Positions 44,118 through 56,783 of a stretch of 64,000 bases of DNA are shown here, piece by piece (within the stretch, counting starts at the first letter, position 1; the number at the start of each line of letters is the position of its first letter). Below the pieces are notes generated by a model that searched no databases, was not told where the DNA came from, and worked only from the letters and a program-made list of their open reading frames with translations. Source of the DNA: Begonia masoniana (taxonomy: Eukaryota; Streptophyta; Magnoliopsida; Cucurbitales; Begoniaceae); the NCBI GenBank assembly GCA_022432975.1, contig CM039509.1, forward strand, positions 24,273,432 through 24,337,431, written 5' to 3'. Position numbers and translations under genes: made by a program.

Positions 44118-44588
44118 TTAGAAGTCTTCGTGGAAGTGAGAGTGGGTTGGCTTATCAGGGTCTGGATTTTCAACTCCATCAGTCTCTCTGAGCCAGTAGG
44201 TTTCTTCCAACGAAGCTGCAGTCTCAGGAACGTCCTTCATTACCCATTCTTGGCCTTTTGGAACGTATATGCCTGTTCTTGGATGTGGCACCCAGCTCCA
44301 TGCTTTCTCCTCTTTTCCTTCTCTCTCCTCCTTTTCTCTCTCCTTAATCCTCCCCGTCAGATTTCTCTTCTCTATCCTACTTTCCCCTCCATCCCTGCAC
44401 ACAACGCGTAGTAAAACGCTCAAGAATTATTGAAGATAGGCATCTGGGTTTGTATTTTCAGTAATGTTTCTCGATCTCAGTCAATATTTAAAGTCAAAAA
44501 ACTGATTATAATTTGCTAAAACACTTTCTGAAAAAACTGATTACCGAATCCACATCCTTCTCTGCACGATTGAACTAAGTTTTACCAT
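44118..44588 (-). CDS. Small LEA-like protein gene, copy B (two exons)
   Basis: Exon 1 is 44588-44545, the intron is about 150 bp (44544-44395; GTAATC donor, TGTGTGCAG acceptor) and exon 2 is 44394-44118. The product is about 106 residues, as in copy A at 14625-15095. Six residue differences are visible: two in exon 1 (Arg/Ser and Arg/Gln) and four in exon 2 (Thr/Pro, Ile/Val, Asn/His, Ala/Glu). Neither copy has a stop or frameshift. The upstream leader does have a frame-breaking 1-base insertion here, supporting the chosen ATG. Motifs W-V-P-H-P-R-T-G-I-Y, P-K-G-Q-E-W and Y-W-L-R are conserved. Function is inferred only by resemblance to small LEA-type proteins. Confidence 0.65.
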
Positions 44589-44761
44589 AGAAAGCAAACA
44601 CCACCTTCCTCCAGCAGCAGCAGCAACAAAACACCAAAAACAAACTCAAAATTTGTATAGTTGTTGAGAGAAATAGGGCTTGTGTATTCCAAAGCACCTT
44701 TGAGTAACCTCCTTTTCTTGCGTATTTATATTGACAAAAGTTGGGACGGGAGCATAAATAC

Positions 44762-44769
44762 TTTTTATA
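44762..44769 (-). promoter_or_regulatory. TATA-like box upstream of the small gene, copy B
   Basis: Minus-strand TATAAAAA, the counterpart of 15263-15270 and at the same distance from the ATG. Confidence 0.5.
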
Positions 44770-45249
44770 TCACATCAGCTTCAACATCGTTTGCAGACCA
44801 TTGAATATAAAGGTGAATAAGTTCTGATTATTTCCACTTCTAATCATCTGATATTTCGGAGAAATTCAAAAGCACAAAGGCTATATTTTTACCAAAGGTG
44901 TTCTTTTCTTGAGTAATTTAGTTGTAGATTTGTTGCTTTAAAGTTGGTTGATTGGTGTAAGTATAAATTTGTTGGTTGGATACTCTAGACGAAGTTCGAT
45001 ATGTAAGGACCAACGAGAAACTCGAGAAAAATGAAAAACAACCTGTCCCAAAAGGAACTGAATCGCTTGATCTTTATCGAAAATTTAATATAAGCAGGGG
45101 AAAACCATTTAAAATGAATATAAGCCGATGCCCATCCCATTTGAGTTAAAGTATACATCCAATCATTACATCATAGATAGAATAATAACATAGGTCCATT
45201 AAACTATTCAAAATAAAAATAACTAGACAGAGGTCTAATAAAATAATAT

Positions 45250-45753
45250 TGTTAGAATTATAAAGATTTATAATTCTAGTTGGATCTAAATTGTTAAACT
45301 ATAAATTATACATTATGTTATCATTAGGTTTAAATCCATATTAAAGTGATTTAATATAGTTTCAACGGACTTTGAAGTATGTTAAATATAATATGGTTAT
45401 ATTATGTGTAAAGACACCAGGGGTAATTTACTAATTTGTGATAGGCAAACTAGTAAATTACCCAATTAGGTTTAATATAGGGTTATGGTCCCCAATTCAT
45501 AATTGAACCCTTTGCCTCCTTAGAACCACCATCATTCTAGAGAGACATTAGAGAGGGCAATTGTCGAATCGAAAGATCTACGTACCCGATCTACGGTATT
45601 TTGCATTCAATCAATGGATCCGGGTATGTCATTCTTATTTTACGATTTACTTGTAGAATTTCTAACGTATCGATCAAAAGGGCTCTCGTTCTTTTCAGAT
45701 TTGTGAATTTATTCTAGATTCAATTACTCTGGTAATTTTTATTGAATCTAACA
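45250..45753 (+). repeat. Copia D 5' LTR
   Basis: 504 bp, TGTTAGAATT to GAATCTAACA, followed by ATTGGTATCAGAGCC. Confidence 0.93.
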
Positions 45754-45755
45754 AT

Positions 45756-45767
45756 TGGTATCAGAGC
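45756..45767 (+). promoter_or_regulatory. Primer binding site of copia D
   Basis: TGGTATCAGAGC two bases after the 5' LTR. Confidence 0.9.
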
Positions 45768-46981
45768 CGGTTACGTTAAACTACAAGTAATCGATTTTTT
45801 TTGGCTTGAAATTCAAAAAAGCATCAATTTTTTTAAATTTCGGAATTATTTTTTAGGGCTATAATTTTGCATCTAATTCCGCTAGTATGCATGTTTTGAT
45901 GCCTTAAAATGGGTTTTTTGTTGATGCACGTTAAGGATTATTGCCCGATCTATCATTATTTTGATAAATCGGACAATTTAGGGGTGAAAATCTGCCAGGA
46001 TCAGTGAGATTCCGGCGATTTTCATTGCTGGTTCGCAGCCCCTCTCCGGTGGTTTGGGATGATTCAGTCTGATTTGGTTAGGTTTCGTCCAAATCGGACC
46101 AAACCATTTGGGTTAGGACCCACTCGGACCAAACAAACTCGGTTCGGTTACGGTTTGAATCAATTTTTTGGTTGGTTCGACCCAGACCGATTCGGTTTGG
46201 GTTGAACCGGTTCAGTTCGGTTTGGTTCGGTCCGGTTCGGTTTGGTCCGGTTCGGTTTAGTCCGGCAAAAAAAAAGAAAAAATTGAGCCGATCCATTTGG
46301 TTAAATGGGCCCTGGTTTACTTTGGTTTGGCTATTTTGGGTCTTTTTAATGACTGTTTTTGGACAATTCACGGTTCGGTTCGCCTTGTTTTTTGCCTAGT
46401 TTTAGCCGATTTGAACCTTCCATTTTAAGTTGGTTGATCCTTTGGTTTACTGATTGACTAATATGGTTGCCTATCCTTTGAATATGTATGTATATGAATT
46501 TTCTTAACTCTTTTTTGGTGCAATTTTATGAAGTCTTACATTGTAAAATAGGATGGTTGGGTAACATGTTATAAACTTAGCTTCTCTTGCTTTAATTATC
46601 CTATTTTTATATGTTGGGCATGAGACATGACATTGTATAAATTTCGATCGGCCCAAAGGAAGGTTGATGTTTGTACAGTTGCATGGCTTGTTAGCAGTAT
46701 TAAAACATGTGACAACTATTAGGCTGCCATGTTAACATTGAACTTGTCCAACGATGAGTTCATTGTTTGACAGGTCTTATTGTCAATGTTTATATACTGG
46801 ACCAAGTTACCAATTACAAGTTAACACTTTTAGTCAAAAGACTAAGTGTTAATGTTGTGCCAGTTTCTTGTTGATGGATGCACTACATTTTGAGTTATAT
46901 CATTGTCATGCATATTCATATTAATTAGTGAGCTAATGTTGTTTCATTTTCTCTGTTGTTACAGTTAACATCTCAAGTATA
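45768..46981 (+). other. Copia D leader, with GGTTCGG-type repeats
   Basis: About 1.2 kb without coding sequence between primer site and gag. 46075-46265 is a low-complexity run of GGTTCGG / GGTTTGG / GGTCCGG units that creates proline/asparagine- or arginine-rich artefact frames. Confidence 0.75.
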
Positions 46982-47100
46982 ATGGGTAACGTTAATGCAG
47001 TTTTTATGCTTAACGGGACCAACTATAAAGTCTAGAACGAAAACATTATGATTGTTCTCGGATGCATGGATCTTGACATTGCACTTAGGGTCGCACACTT

Positions 47101-49643
47101 TGTAACGACCCCAGTAGGGCCGAGACATAATTCATGACTTTCTTAATCATTTAATTCTTACTTTTTGCACCTTGTTCATTATTAGTATTATTTTTTTTTA
47201 TTTCTTGAAACTTAGAACTTAAAACTTGACTCGCGGACAATATATCATCTGACAAAAACTAAATCATCCAAAACCCGACTCTTTCATAAATCTAATAACT
47301 CATCAGTTCACAGAATCGAGCGACTATGCTCGGTTATCAGTTCCATGACATAAACAGGCAGGGAAGAAATGCCCTCAGATCACTCGACGTCATCCTGTTC
47401 GGGCTGCATGGGTTTGCATGCATCGGCTGAAAGGGTACACATCATCCGATCTGTCACGTGCACTTCGCGTGACTCAATGTACATCGTCCGGTAGAGGTTA
47501 TCTACCGATGGGCACATGCAGTGCACGTAATCCATTATAGATCACCCGGTACTTGAAATACACTACATCGTCTGGTCACTAGACGACAAAACTACCTTTA
47601 TATCATCCGATAGACATGTGCATCTCACGTGACTACTTAACATCGCCAGTAAGAGGCATCATCCGGTGGGCAACAATTGTTCCCATCCACCGATGACATC
47701 AGCCGGATGATGTTCTCTTCCATCAGAGACATCATCCGGTAAGCATGTGCAATACACGTGACTCACTTACCTCAACCGATAAGAGACATCCTCCGGTGAA
47801 CAACAAACGTTCGCCATCCACCGGTGACGTCAGCCGGATGATCCATCCATCCAGCTTCTACCATTCAGTTCACACCGGTGACGTCAGCCGGATGATGTAT
47901 TCATCCAACTTCTATCACACAGTAGTAAAATACAGAAAACTTCAAACAACTCATATCGACAGAAAGATAATCTGACCTTCACAGATCTCATACTCGAAGA
48001 CATAAACATAGGCAAACATGAATCATGGACTCATCTAGAATACATGTAGCGGAAGACTTAATTAAAGCAGATCATTCTATACCCTTATAATCATCCCCAA
48101 ATTTGGCAATCAAACTAGACAATCACAGAATCTAATATTCTAAAGAAAATCTCATTCTACTTAAACATCAGTTCATCATAAATCTTACTGACACATTGTG
48201 AGCATAACTACGGGTCATATTCGCCTGCCAGCCACAGACTTCCACCCTGAGCACCATCCTGCAACCAGCCTAAGACATCATCACTGAATTTGGAATCCTC
48301 ACCTGCTAAATCTTCACCTACATCATAAGGTTTAAACTATAAGCCTAACGCTTAGTAAGGAATGCAATACTAACAAGTATGCATGAATGCTCATTTTAAG
48401 AAACGAATGCTCATGAATCTTTTCTTGTTCATATTCATACTCAAAGTCTTCATTCTTGTTCACGTTCGTATTCATCGTTCATAATCATCACTCATGCTCA
48501 TCATTCATATTCATCATTCATGTTCATCAATCGTATTCTTCATTCATGTTGTGTGGATTAAGAAAGGATTTGTGCCAGTAAAGGGGGTTGACAGTGAGAG
48601 TGTACATAGTCCCTTGTGAGCCGTAATCATGGTCCTTCCTTTTGGACAGTGACATACGCCAAACCGCCCCCAACCCTCACTTAATTCACGTTGCATAAGT
48701 TTTATATTCTTATCTTGTTCATAAGGAAAACATGCACTTAAAATATTTTCATATGCATAAAACATTCATGATGCATGAACATGAGAACTCTTAACTCATC
48801 AAGCTACAGAATAGTGCATTCATCCAATGTGAAATTATACCATTAAGTCAAACATCAACATAAGTAACAGACAGTAGCTTATATAACTTCTAATCATCCT
48901 ATCAGTTTCTACCTAACATCCTTGTGATGTAGGGCCCTAATGGCCGGGAATCCTACACATTCACTTACCTGGTTTCCTTAGCAACTTGAGCTCATTTTCT
49001 TCAGACTTCTTCACCTAAAACATTTACATTGTAGTAGTTAAAATTAAAATCCTAATAGTCATCCTTGAATCTAATAGCTAAAGTCATTCCCGAATCCCTT
49101 TGTCTAGTTCTCTGTGTGCAGTCTGAAATCGAAAACCAAAACAGCTAGGTTCAACTAACAATTAATCAGGGTCGGTTATATTAAATGTCCAGAATCGATT
49201 CGGGAATGCTATTACCAAACACCGATTATAAATGTTCCTATTATTCGGCCATTGAAGAATCTTGAAACATTGGGTTCTAGTTGAAAATAGAGTTCCAAAT
49301 AACTACACGGCAACTACATTGACTAAATCTTACCTCGAATGTAGGTTATTGGAGTGGAGGTTGGAGGAATCGATCGCCAAAGAGGGAGTCGCCGGCAGAG
49401 AAAGAGCTCAGGAAGCACGAGAATCGCCGAGAGAGAATGTCGGCTACAGTGGGGTTTTAAGTAAGGTTTAAGGTTTTCATCTTCTTTTTATACTAAATAA
49501 AATCTCTCTTAATTACGGTTCTGCCACCACACAAAGAGGAATCAAATAAGTTTAGACATTAAAATTTGAATTAAAGATTAACAATAAAGGTGACAGTTAA
49601 TTCCGTTAAGAGAATCACCTGGCCGAAATTGTCAGGTGTTACA
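47101..49643 (-). repeat. Gypsy C 3' LTR
   Basis: Contains CCGGTGACGTCAGCCGGATGA-type units with TGACGTCA (about 47690-47900; two clear 8-mers and several variants), CATTCAT/TCATCA-type simple repeats (about 48420-48550), a TATA-like box at 49484-49492 (minus TATAAAAAG) and splice-like signals. Confidence 0.93.
48318..48968 (-). other. Predicted leader intron in gypsy C LTR
   Basis: Minus-strand CCAG/GTAAGTG donor (intron from 48968), CCTTACTAAGC branch-like sequence and GATGTAG/GTGAAG acceptor (intron to 48318). Length 651 nt. The same signals occur in the 5' LTR near 56108 and 55458. Conserved with gypsy B and the TR-GAG LTR despite strong divergence elsewhere. Confidence 0.45.
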
Positions 49644-49684
49644 TCCAACCCTCCTTAAACAAAATTTTCGTCCTCGAAAATTGC

Positions 49685-52600
49685 TCAAACAAAGAGCTCC
49701 GGATATTTGTCCAACATGTTCTGCTGTCGTTCCCAAGTGGCTTCTTCAATGCCATGATTCGTCCACAAAACTTTCACTAGTTGAATTTCCTTATTCCTCA
49801 GTGTCTTAACTGCAGATTCTATAATCCTTACAGGCTTCTCTTCATACATCAGTGTCGGCTCGATATCGATTCCAGTTGGTTCAACAACATGTGTCGGATC
49901 ACGTATGCATTTCCTTAACATTGACACATGAAAGACATTGTGTACCCTTTCCAGTAATGGGGGCAAATGCAGTTTGTAAGCTGTACTGCCAATCCTTGCT
50001 AAGACGGGGAATGGTCCAATAAATCGCGGATTAAGCTTTTCCTTCTTTCCAAATCTTAAAACTCTCTTAAAGGGTGAAACCTTTAAGAATACCTCATCCC
50101 CTACAGCAAATTCAAGATCTCTTCTTCTTTGGTCTGCATAACTCTTTTGTCGGCTTTGCGCAATCACCATTCTCCTCCTAATAATGGCAATCTTGTCTGA
50201 CATCTGTTGTAAAATCTCGGGTCCTAGGAGTTTTGCTTCACCAACTTCATCCCAATACAAACGTGACCTGCATTTCCTGCGATACAGTGCTTCATATGGT
50301 GCCATACCGATGGTGGACTGGTAACTGTTATTGTAAGAGAACTCAACTAAGGGCAAATATCGACTCCAAGATGTCTGGAAATCTAGCACACATGCTCTCA
50401 ACATATCCTCGAGTATCTGAATTATCCTTTTTGATTGGCCATCTGTTTGAGGGTGAAATGCGGTGCTTAAGGTTAACTTGGTACCAAGTGTACCTTGAAG
50501 ACTTCGCCAAAACCTTGAGGTGAACCTAGGGTCACGATCAGAGACTATAGATATCGGAATCCCATGCAATTTGATAATTTCCTGAACATACAGATCAGCA
50601 AGCTGGTCCATCGTGTATGTTGTCCTCACGGGTAGGAAGTGAGTTGACTTCGTCAATCTGTCAACCACAACCCAAATGCTGTCATGTCCTTTATTTGTCC
50701 TAGGTAATCCAACAACAAAATCCATGGCAATGTTTTCCCATTTCCATTCGGGGATCGGTAAGGGTTGAAGGGTACCTCTTGGGCGTTGATGCTCTGCCTT
50801 AACTTGTTGGCATACAAAACATGACTCCACATACTTGGAAACATCCCTCTTCATATTTGACCACCAATAATGTAACCTTAAATCCCGATACATCTTGGTG
50901 TTACCAGGGTGTACAGAAAAGGGGGACGAGTGTGCCTCGGCCAAGATCAACTTTCGCAATTCCTCATCACTTGGAATGTACCATCGATTCCTAAATTTCA
51001 AAATGCCATCCATGGAGAGACTGAACTCAGAAGAGGCATCCTTCGACCTACTCATTATGCTATTATTCTCCTTTGAATCTTTTTGTTGTGCCTCCTTGAT
51101 CCTATCCATGATAGTTGGTCTAATAGAAACCTCGGCAAGTAAGGCTGACAATTCAGAAACTATCTCCAACTCGAACTTCTGTACATCTATCCTCAGAGGT
51201 ATAGACATGGTGGATAACGCAGGCTGCATTGTTGTCGACATCCTGCTTAAAGCATCAGCTACAACATTAGCCTTGCCCGGGTGGTACTTAATTTCAAAGT
51301 CATAATCCTTAACAAATTCCAACCAACGTCTTTGCCTCATGTTTAATTCCTTTTGGGTGAATAGGTACTTCAGGCTTTTATGGTCAGAAAACACCTCACA
51401 CTGCTGACCATATAAATTGTGTCTCCAAATCTTTAATGCAAAAAAAACTGCGGCTAGCTCTAAATCGTGAGTGGGGTAATTCTGTTCATAACTCTTCAGC
51501 TGCCTAGAGGCATACACCACAACCTTACCTTCTTGCATCAAAACACACCCTAGACCAACTTTGGATGCATCACAGTAAACACTAAACTTTCCTTCTTCCG
51601 TTGGGAGAGTCAAAAGTGGGGCTGTTGTCAACTTCAGCTTAAGTGTCTAGAAGCCATCTTCACAAGCTTCAGTCCAAGAGTACTTGGTGTCCTTCTTTGT
51701 CAAATTAGTTAAAAGTTTAGCTCTCATAGAAAATCCCTTAATGAACTTTCTATAATAACCCGCCAGACCAAGGAAACTACGTACTTCACTGACATTCTTT
51801 GGCTGTGGCCAGTCCTTAACAGCCTGATTCTTAATTGGATCTACTGATATGCCCTCAGCAGAAATGACATGGCCTAAGAAATTGACCTTATTCAGCCAGA
51901 ACTCACATTTAGACAACTTGGCATAGAGCTGCTGCTGATTTAATGTCGTCAAAACCACTCTTAAATGCTCTGCATGGTCAGCCTCAGTACGTGAGTATAT
52001 TAGTATATCATCTATAAACACAATCACGAACTTGTCCAAATACTCACGAAACACACGATTCATCAAGTCCATAAAAGCTGCAGGCGTATTAGTCAGTCCA
52101 AATGACATCACAAGAAATTCATAGTGTCCGTAGCGGGTCTTGAAGGCTGTCTTTGGTATATCACTCTCCTTAACCTTCAGTTGGTAGTAACCCGAGCGTA
52201 AGTCAATCTTTGAAAACACCCTAGCTCCTTGTAATTGGTCAAACAGATCATCAATTCGGGGTAAAGGGTATTTATTCTTAATTGTCAACTTGTTTAACTT
52301 CCTATAGTCAATGCACATTCTAAGAGAACCATCCTTTTTCTTAACGAATAAAACAGGTGCACCCCAGGGAGAACTGCTAGGGCGTATAAACCCCTTATCT
52401 ACTAATTCCTGCAGTTGGACTTTTAATTCTTTCAACTCAATAGGTGCCATGCGGTAATGGTTCTTAGACACAGGTAAAGCCTCAGGATAAGTATCTATTA
52501 CAAACTCAATTTCTCTGTCGGGTGGTATTCTGGGCAAGTCATCCAAAAATGTATCCGGAAACTCTCTGACTATGGGAATATCTTGTAGTTTTACCTTATT

Positions 52601-54084
52601 CTCCACCCGAACATCAATTACACAAGCTAGAAAACTCTCACAACCACTCTTCAGTAATCGTTGAGTCTCCAGCGAGGAAATAATTGGCATTTTACTTAGT
52701 TTTGGGATAGCTTGGAAGGAATACCGATCACCATTCGGGGGTTGGAACTCAACTAATCCAGTCCTACAACTTATCGTGGCATAATGTCTGAATAACCAAT
52801 CCATTCCCAGTATGACTTCATACCCTCTCATATCGATTACGATCAGTTCTACATATAGCTTCTTATCTCCTAAGGACATAACATCACCTTTCAATATCTG
52901 CTCATAATGTAGGGACTTCCTGACCTCTCAGCTGGCATGAGTTTTAGTTTATGTTCAAGTACAAACAGGGTTGATACAAATGAGTGTGTGGCCCCTGTAT
53001 CTATAAGTGTGTAAGTAGAAATACCACAAACCATAATAGTACCTGTTGTGACTATGTGCTGCTCGGCATCTTCATCCTCCATTAAAGCTTAAACTCTTGG
53101 CGCTACCCTGACTTGATTCGGGTCTGGCGGCAAAGGGCAGTCTCTGACCACATGTCCAATCTTATCATATCTATAACAGTGGCCAGAATGTAACTTGCAT
53201 TCGCCGGGGTGGTTCTTCTGACAGGTGGGGCATAGAGGAGCCAGGGGTCGCTTTCCTTTTCCTTGGTCATCATTTGGATTGAAGGGTCTCTTTATACCTT
53301 TCTGCTGTTGCTGTGGCCCTCTATTCGGTTGTGCTTGCCAACCTCTGCCCTGGCGCGATGGTGGCTGAGTATCCTTGAAAAACATCCTTGGCGGTTCACA
53401 TTGACCTCGTACTGCCAACTCTAACTCTTCCAATTCCAAAGCCTTAGCAGCCACTTCGGAATAAGGTATGTTATGGATCCCTGCAGTCTTCACTCCCTGG
53501 AAGAGGCTCGGCTTCAGCCCGTGGACAAACTGGTGGATCTTGTCCTCCTCATCATCCACCAGACGGGGTGCAAACCGAGACAGTGCCTCAAATTTACAGA
53601 TGTAATCAGCCACAGAACCGGTTTGACGTAGTTGCATGAATTCCATTTTCTTGCTGGCCCGAACAGCTCGACTGAAGTACTTGTCAAAGAAGGCAGTCTT
53701 AAACATTTCTCAGGTCATAGTTCCTGCATTAGTGGTGCTCTGGGTTGAGTTCCACCAATGCCTTGCATCAAGTTCGAGGTGAAAGACAGCACACGTAACC
53801 TTATCTCCGTCCTCAATTTTTGCATACTTGAACATGTCCTCCATGTTCTGAATCCATTCCTCAGCATAAACATGGTCTGAAACTCGACCATTAAATGTCG
53901 GGGGTCAAAGCCGGTGAAAACGCTCGCCTCCCTGATCTTGAGCTGCATTTGAACTAGAATTCGCTTGTTCTTCTCTAGCAGTGATCAGCTGTTCGATCTG
54001 GCGAGATTAGCGCATGACCAACTCTGTCAACTGAGCAATGGCATTGCTGTCCTCATTGGTCTCTCTTTGCTGACCTCTTACCAT
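49685..54084 (-). pseudogene. gag-pol: Gypsy C gag-pol polyprotein, several stops and one frameshift
   Basis: Start 54084 (first residues as in gypsy B). Stops in the gag frame at 54007 (TAA, Gln in B), 53905 (TGA, Arg in B), 53710 (TGA, Trp in B) and 53089 (TAA, Tyr in B). A deletion near 52920, just after the protease D-T-G-A, shifts the frame. TAG at 51647 replaces Gln, and the frame then runs open to 49685. Zinc knuckle near 53130-53170 has Tyr in place of its second Cys (C-Y-R-Y). Reverse transcriptase, RNase H, integrase and chromodomain-like tail are present in the usual chromovirus order. Not functional. Confidence 0.9.
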
Positions 54085-54239
54085 TTTGAGATTTCTAAAC
54101 AAATATTCATAAATACATCTTAACGTAATGACATTTACTAAAATCATAAACACTTACAGTTGCCGGAGTGTACTCAGGTGGTAGTCAGTGTTGGAAGGCA
54201 GTCTACAGAATCGATTTTGTTTCGCTTTGATACCATAGT

Positions 54240-56783
54240 TGTAACGACCCCAGTAGGGCCGAGACATAATTCATGACTTTCTTAATCATTTAATTCTTAC
54301 TTTCTGCACCTTGTTCATTATTAGTATTATTATTTTTTATTTCTCGAAACTTAGAACTTAAAACTTGACTCGTGGACAATATATCATCTGACAAAAACTA
54401 AACCATCCAAAACCCGACTCTTTCATAAATCTAATAACTAATCAGTTCACAGAATCGAGCGACTATGCTCGGCTATCAGTTCCATGGCATAAACGTGCAG
54501 AGAAGAAATGCCCTCAGATCACTCGACGTCATCCTGTTTGGGCTGCATGGGTTTGCATGCATCGGCTGATAGAGTACATATCATTCGATCTATCACGTGC
54601 ACTTCGCGTGACTCAATGGACATCGCCCGGTAGAGGTCATCTATCGATGGGCACATGCAGTGCAAGTAATCCATTATACATCACCCGGTATTTGAAATAC
54701 ACTACATCGTCCGGTCACTAGACGACAAAACTACATTTATATCATCCGATAGACATGTGCATCTCACGTGACTACTTAACATCGCCAGTAAGAGGCATCA
54801 TCCGGTGGGCAACAATTGTTCCCATCCACCGATGACATCAGCCGGATGATGTCCTCTTCCATCAGAGACATCATCCGGTAAGCATGTGCAATACACGTGA
54901 CTCACTTACCTCAACCAATAAGAGACATCATCCGGTGAACAACAAACGTTCGCCATCCACCGGTGACGTCAGCCGGATGATCCATCCATCCAGCTTCTAT
55001 CATTCAGCTCACACCGGTGACGTCAGCCGGATGATGTATTCATCCAACTTCTATCACACAGCAGTAAAATACAGAAAACTTCAAACAACTCATATCGACA
55101 GAAAGATAATCTGACCTTCACAGATCTCATACTCGTAGACATAAACATAGGCAGACATGAATCATGGACTCATCTAGAATACATGTAGCGAAAGACTTAA
55201 TTAAAACAGATCATTCTATACCCTTATAATCATCCCCAAATTTGGTAACCAAACTAGACAATCACAAAATCTAATATTCTAAAGAAAATCTCATTCTACT
55301 TAAACATCAGTTCATCATAAATCTTACTGACACATTGTGAGCATAACTACGGGTCATATTCGCCTGCCAGCCACAGACTTCCACCCTGAGCACAATCCTT
55401 CAACCAGCCTAAGACATCATCACTGAATTTGGAATCCTCACCTGCTAAATCTTCACCTACATCATAAGGTTTAAACTATAAGCCTAACGCTTAGTAAGGA
55501 ATGCAATACTAACAAGTATGCATGAATGCTCATTTTAAGAAACGAATGCTCATGAATCTTTTCTTGTTCATATTCATACTCAAAGTCTTCATTCTTGTTC
55601 ATCGTTCGTATTAATCGTTCATAATCATCATTCATGCTCATCATTCATATTCATCATTCATGTTCATCAATCGTATTCTTCATTCATGTTGTGTGGATTA
55701 AGAGAGGATTTGTGCCGGTAAAGGGGGTTGACAGTGAGAATGTACATAGTCCCTTGTGGGCTGTAATCATGGTCCTTCCTTTTGGACAGTGACATACGCC
55801 AAACCGCCCCCAACCCTCGCTTAATTCACGTTGCCTAAATTTTATATTCTTATCTTGTTCATAAGGAAAACATGCACTTAAAATATTTTCATATGCATAA
55901 AACATTCATGATGCATGAACATGAGAACTCTTAACTCATCAAGCTACAGAATAGTGCACTCATCCGACGTGAAATTATACCATTAAGTCAAACATCAACA
56001 TAAGTAACAGACAGTAGCTTATATAACTTCTAATCATCCTATCAGTTTCTACCTAACATCCTTGTGATGTAGGGCCCTAATGGCCGGGAATCCTACACAT
56101 TCACTTACCTGGTTTCCTTAGCAACTTGAGCTCCTTTTCTTCAGACTTCTTCACCTAAAACATTTACATTGCAGTAGTTAAAATTAAAATCCTAATAGTC
56201 ATCCTAGAATCTAATAGCTAAAGTCATTCCCAAATCCCTTAGTCTAGTTCTCTGTGTGCAGTCTGAAATCGAAAACCAAAACAGCTAGGTTTAACTAACG
56301 ATTAATCAGGGTCGGTTATATTAAATGTCCATAATCGATTCGGGAATGCTATTACCAAACACCGATTATAAATGTTCCTATTATTCGGCCATTGAAGAAT
56401 CTTGAAACATTGGGTTCTAGTTGAAAACAGAGTTCCAAATAACTACACGGCAACTACATTGACTAAATCTTACCTCGAATGTAGGTTATCGGAGTGGAGG
56501 TTGGAGGAATCAATCGCCAAAGAGGGACTCGCCGGCAGAGAAAGAGCTCAGGAAGCACGGGAATTGCCGAGAGAGAATGTCGGTTATAGTAGGGTTTTAA
56601 GTGAGGTTTAAGGTTTCCATTTTCTTTTTATACTAAATAAAATCCCTCTTAATTATGGTTCTGCCACCACACAAATAGGAATCAAATAAGCTTAGGCATT
56701 AAAATTTGAATTAAAGATTAACAATAAAGGTGACAGTTAATTCCGTTAAGAGAATCACCTGGCCGAAATTATCTGGTGTTACA
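54240..56783 (-). repeat. Gypsy C 5' LTR
   Basis: Matching copy of 47101-49643, with TGACGTCA units at about 54830-55040 and a TATA-like box (minus strand) at 56624-56632. Confidence 0.93.

Larger units (their letters stand above)
42831..45249. repeat. Tandem-duplication copy B, segment 1 (carries the small gene)
   Basis: Aligns with copy A segments 1-3 up to 40060, uninterrupted by the MULE, the Ale-type copia and the hAT MITE, so it preserves their empty sites. 42957-43407 is absent from copy A. Outside the gene (44118-44588) there is only A+T-rich non-coding DNA. It ends at the copia D insertion (TSD AATAT 45245-45249). Confidence 0.9.
47101..56783 (-). mobile_element. Gypsy C: Tekay-like chromovirus, complete
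   Basis: LTRs 47101-49643 and 54240-56783 (2543 and 2544 bp; TGTAACGACC to GGTGTTACA), with minus-strand gag-pol between. The primer site (plus-strand GCTTTGATACCA) abuts the right LTR and the polypurine tract (minus AAGGAGGGTTGGA) abuts the left. Flanks CACTT (47096-47100) and CGCTT (56784-56788) fit a 5-bp TSD with one later substitution. It is related to gypsy B in protein and LTR layout but clearly a separate family. It is more decayed than B. Confidence 0.92.

Noticed and set aside
46078..46399. Asn/Pro/Thr-repeat or Arg/Phe/Gly-repeat frames
   Set aside because: They read through GGTTCGG-type simple repeats in the copia D leader.
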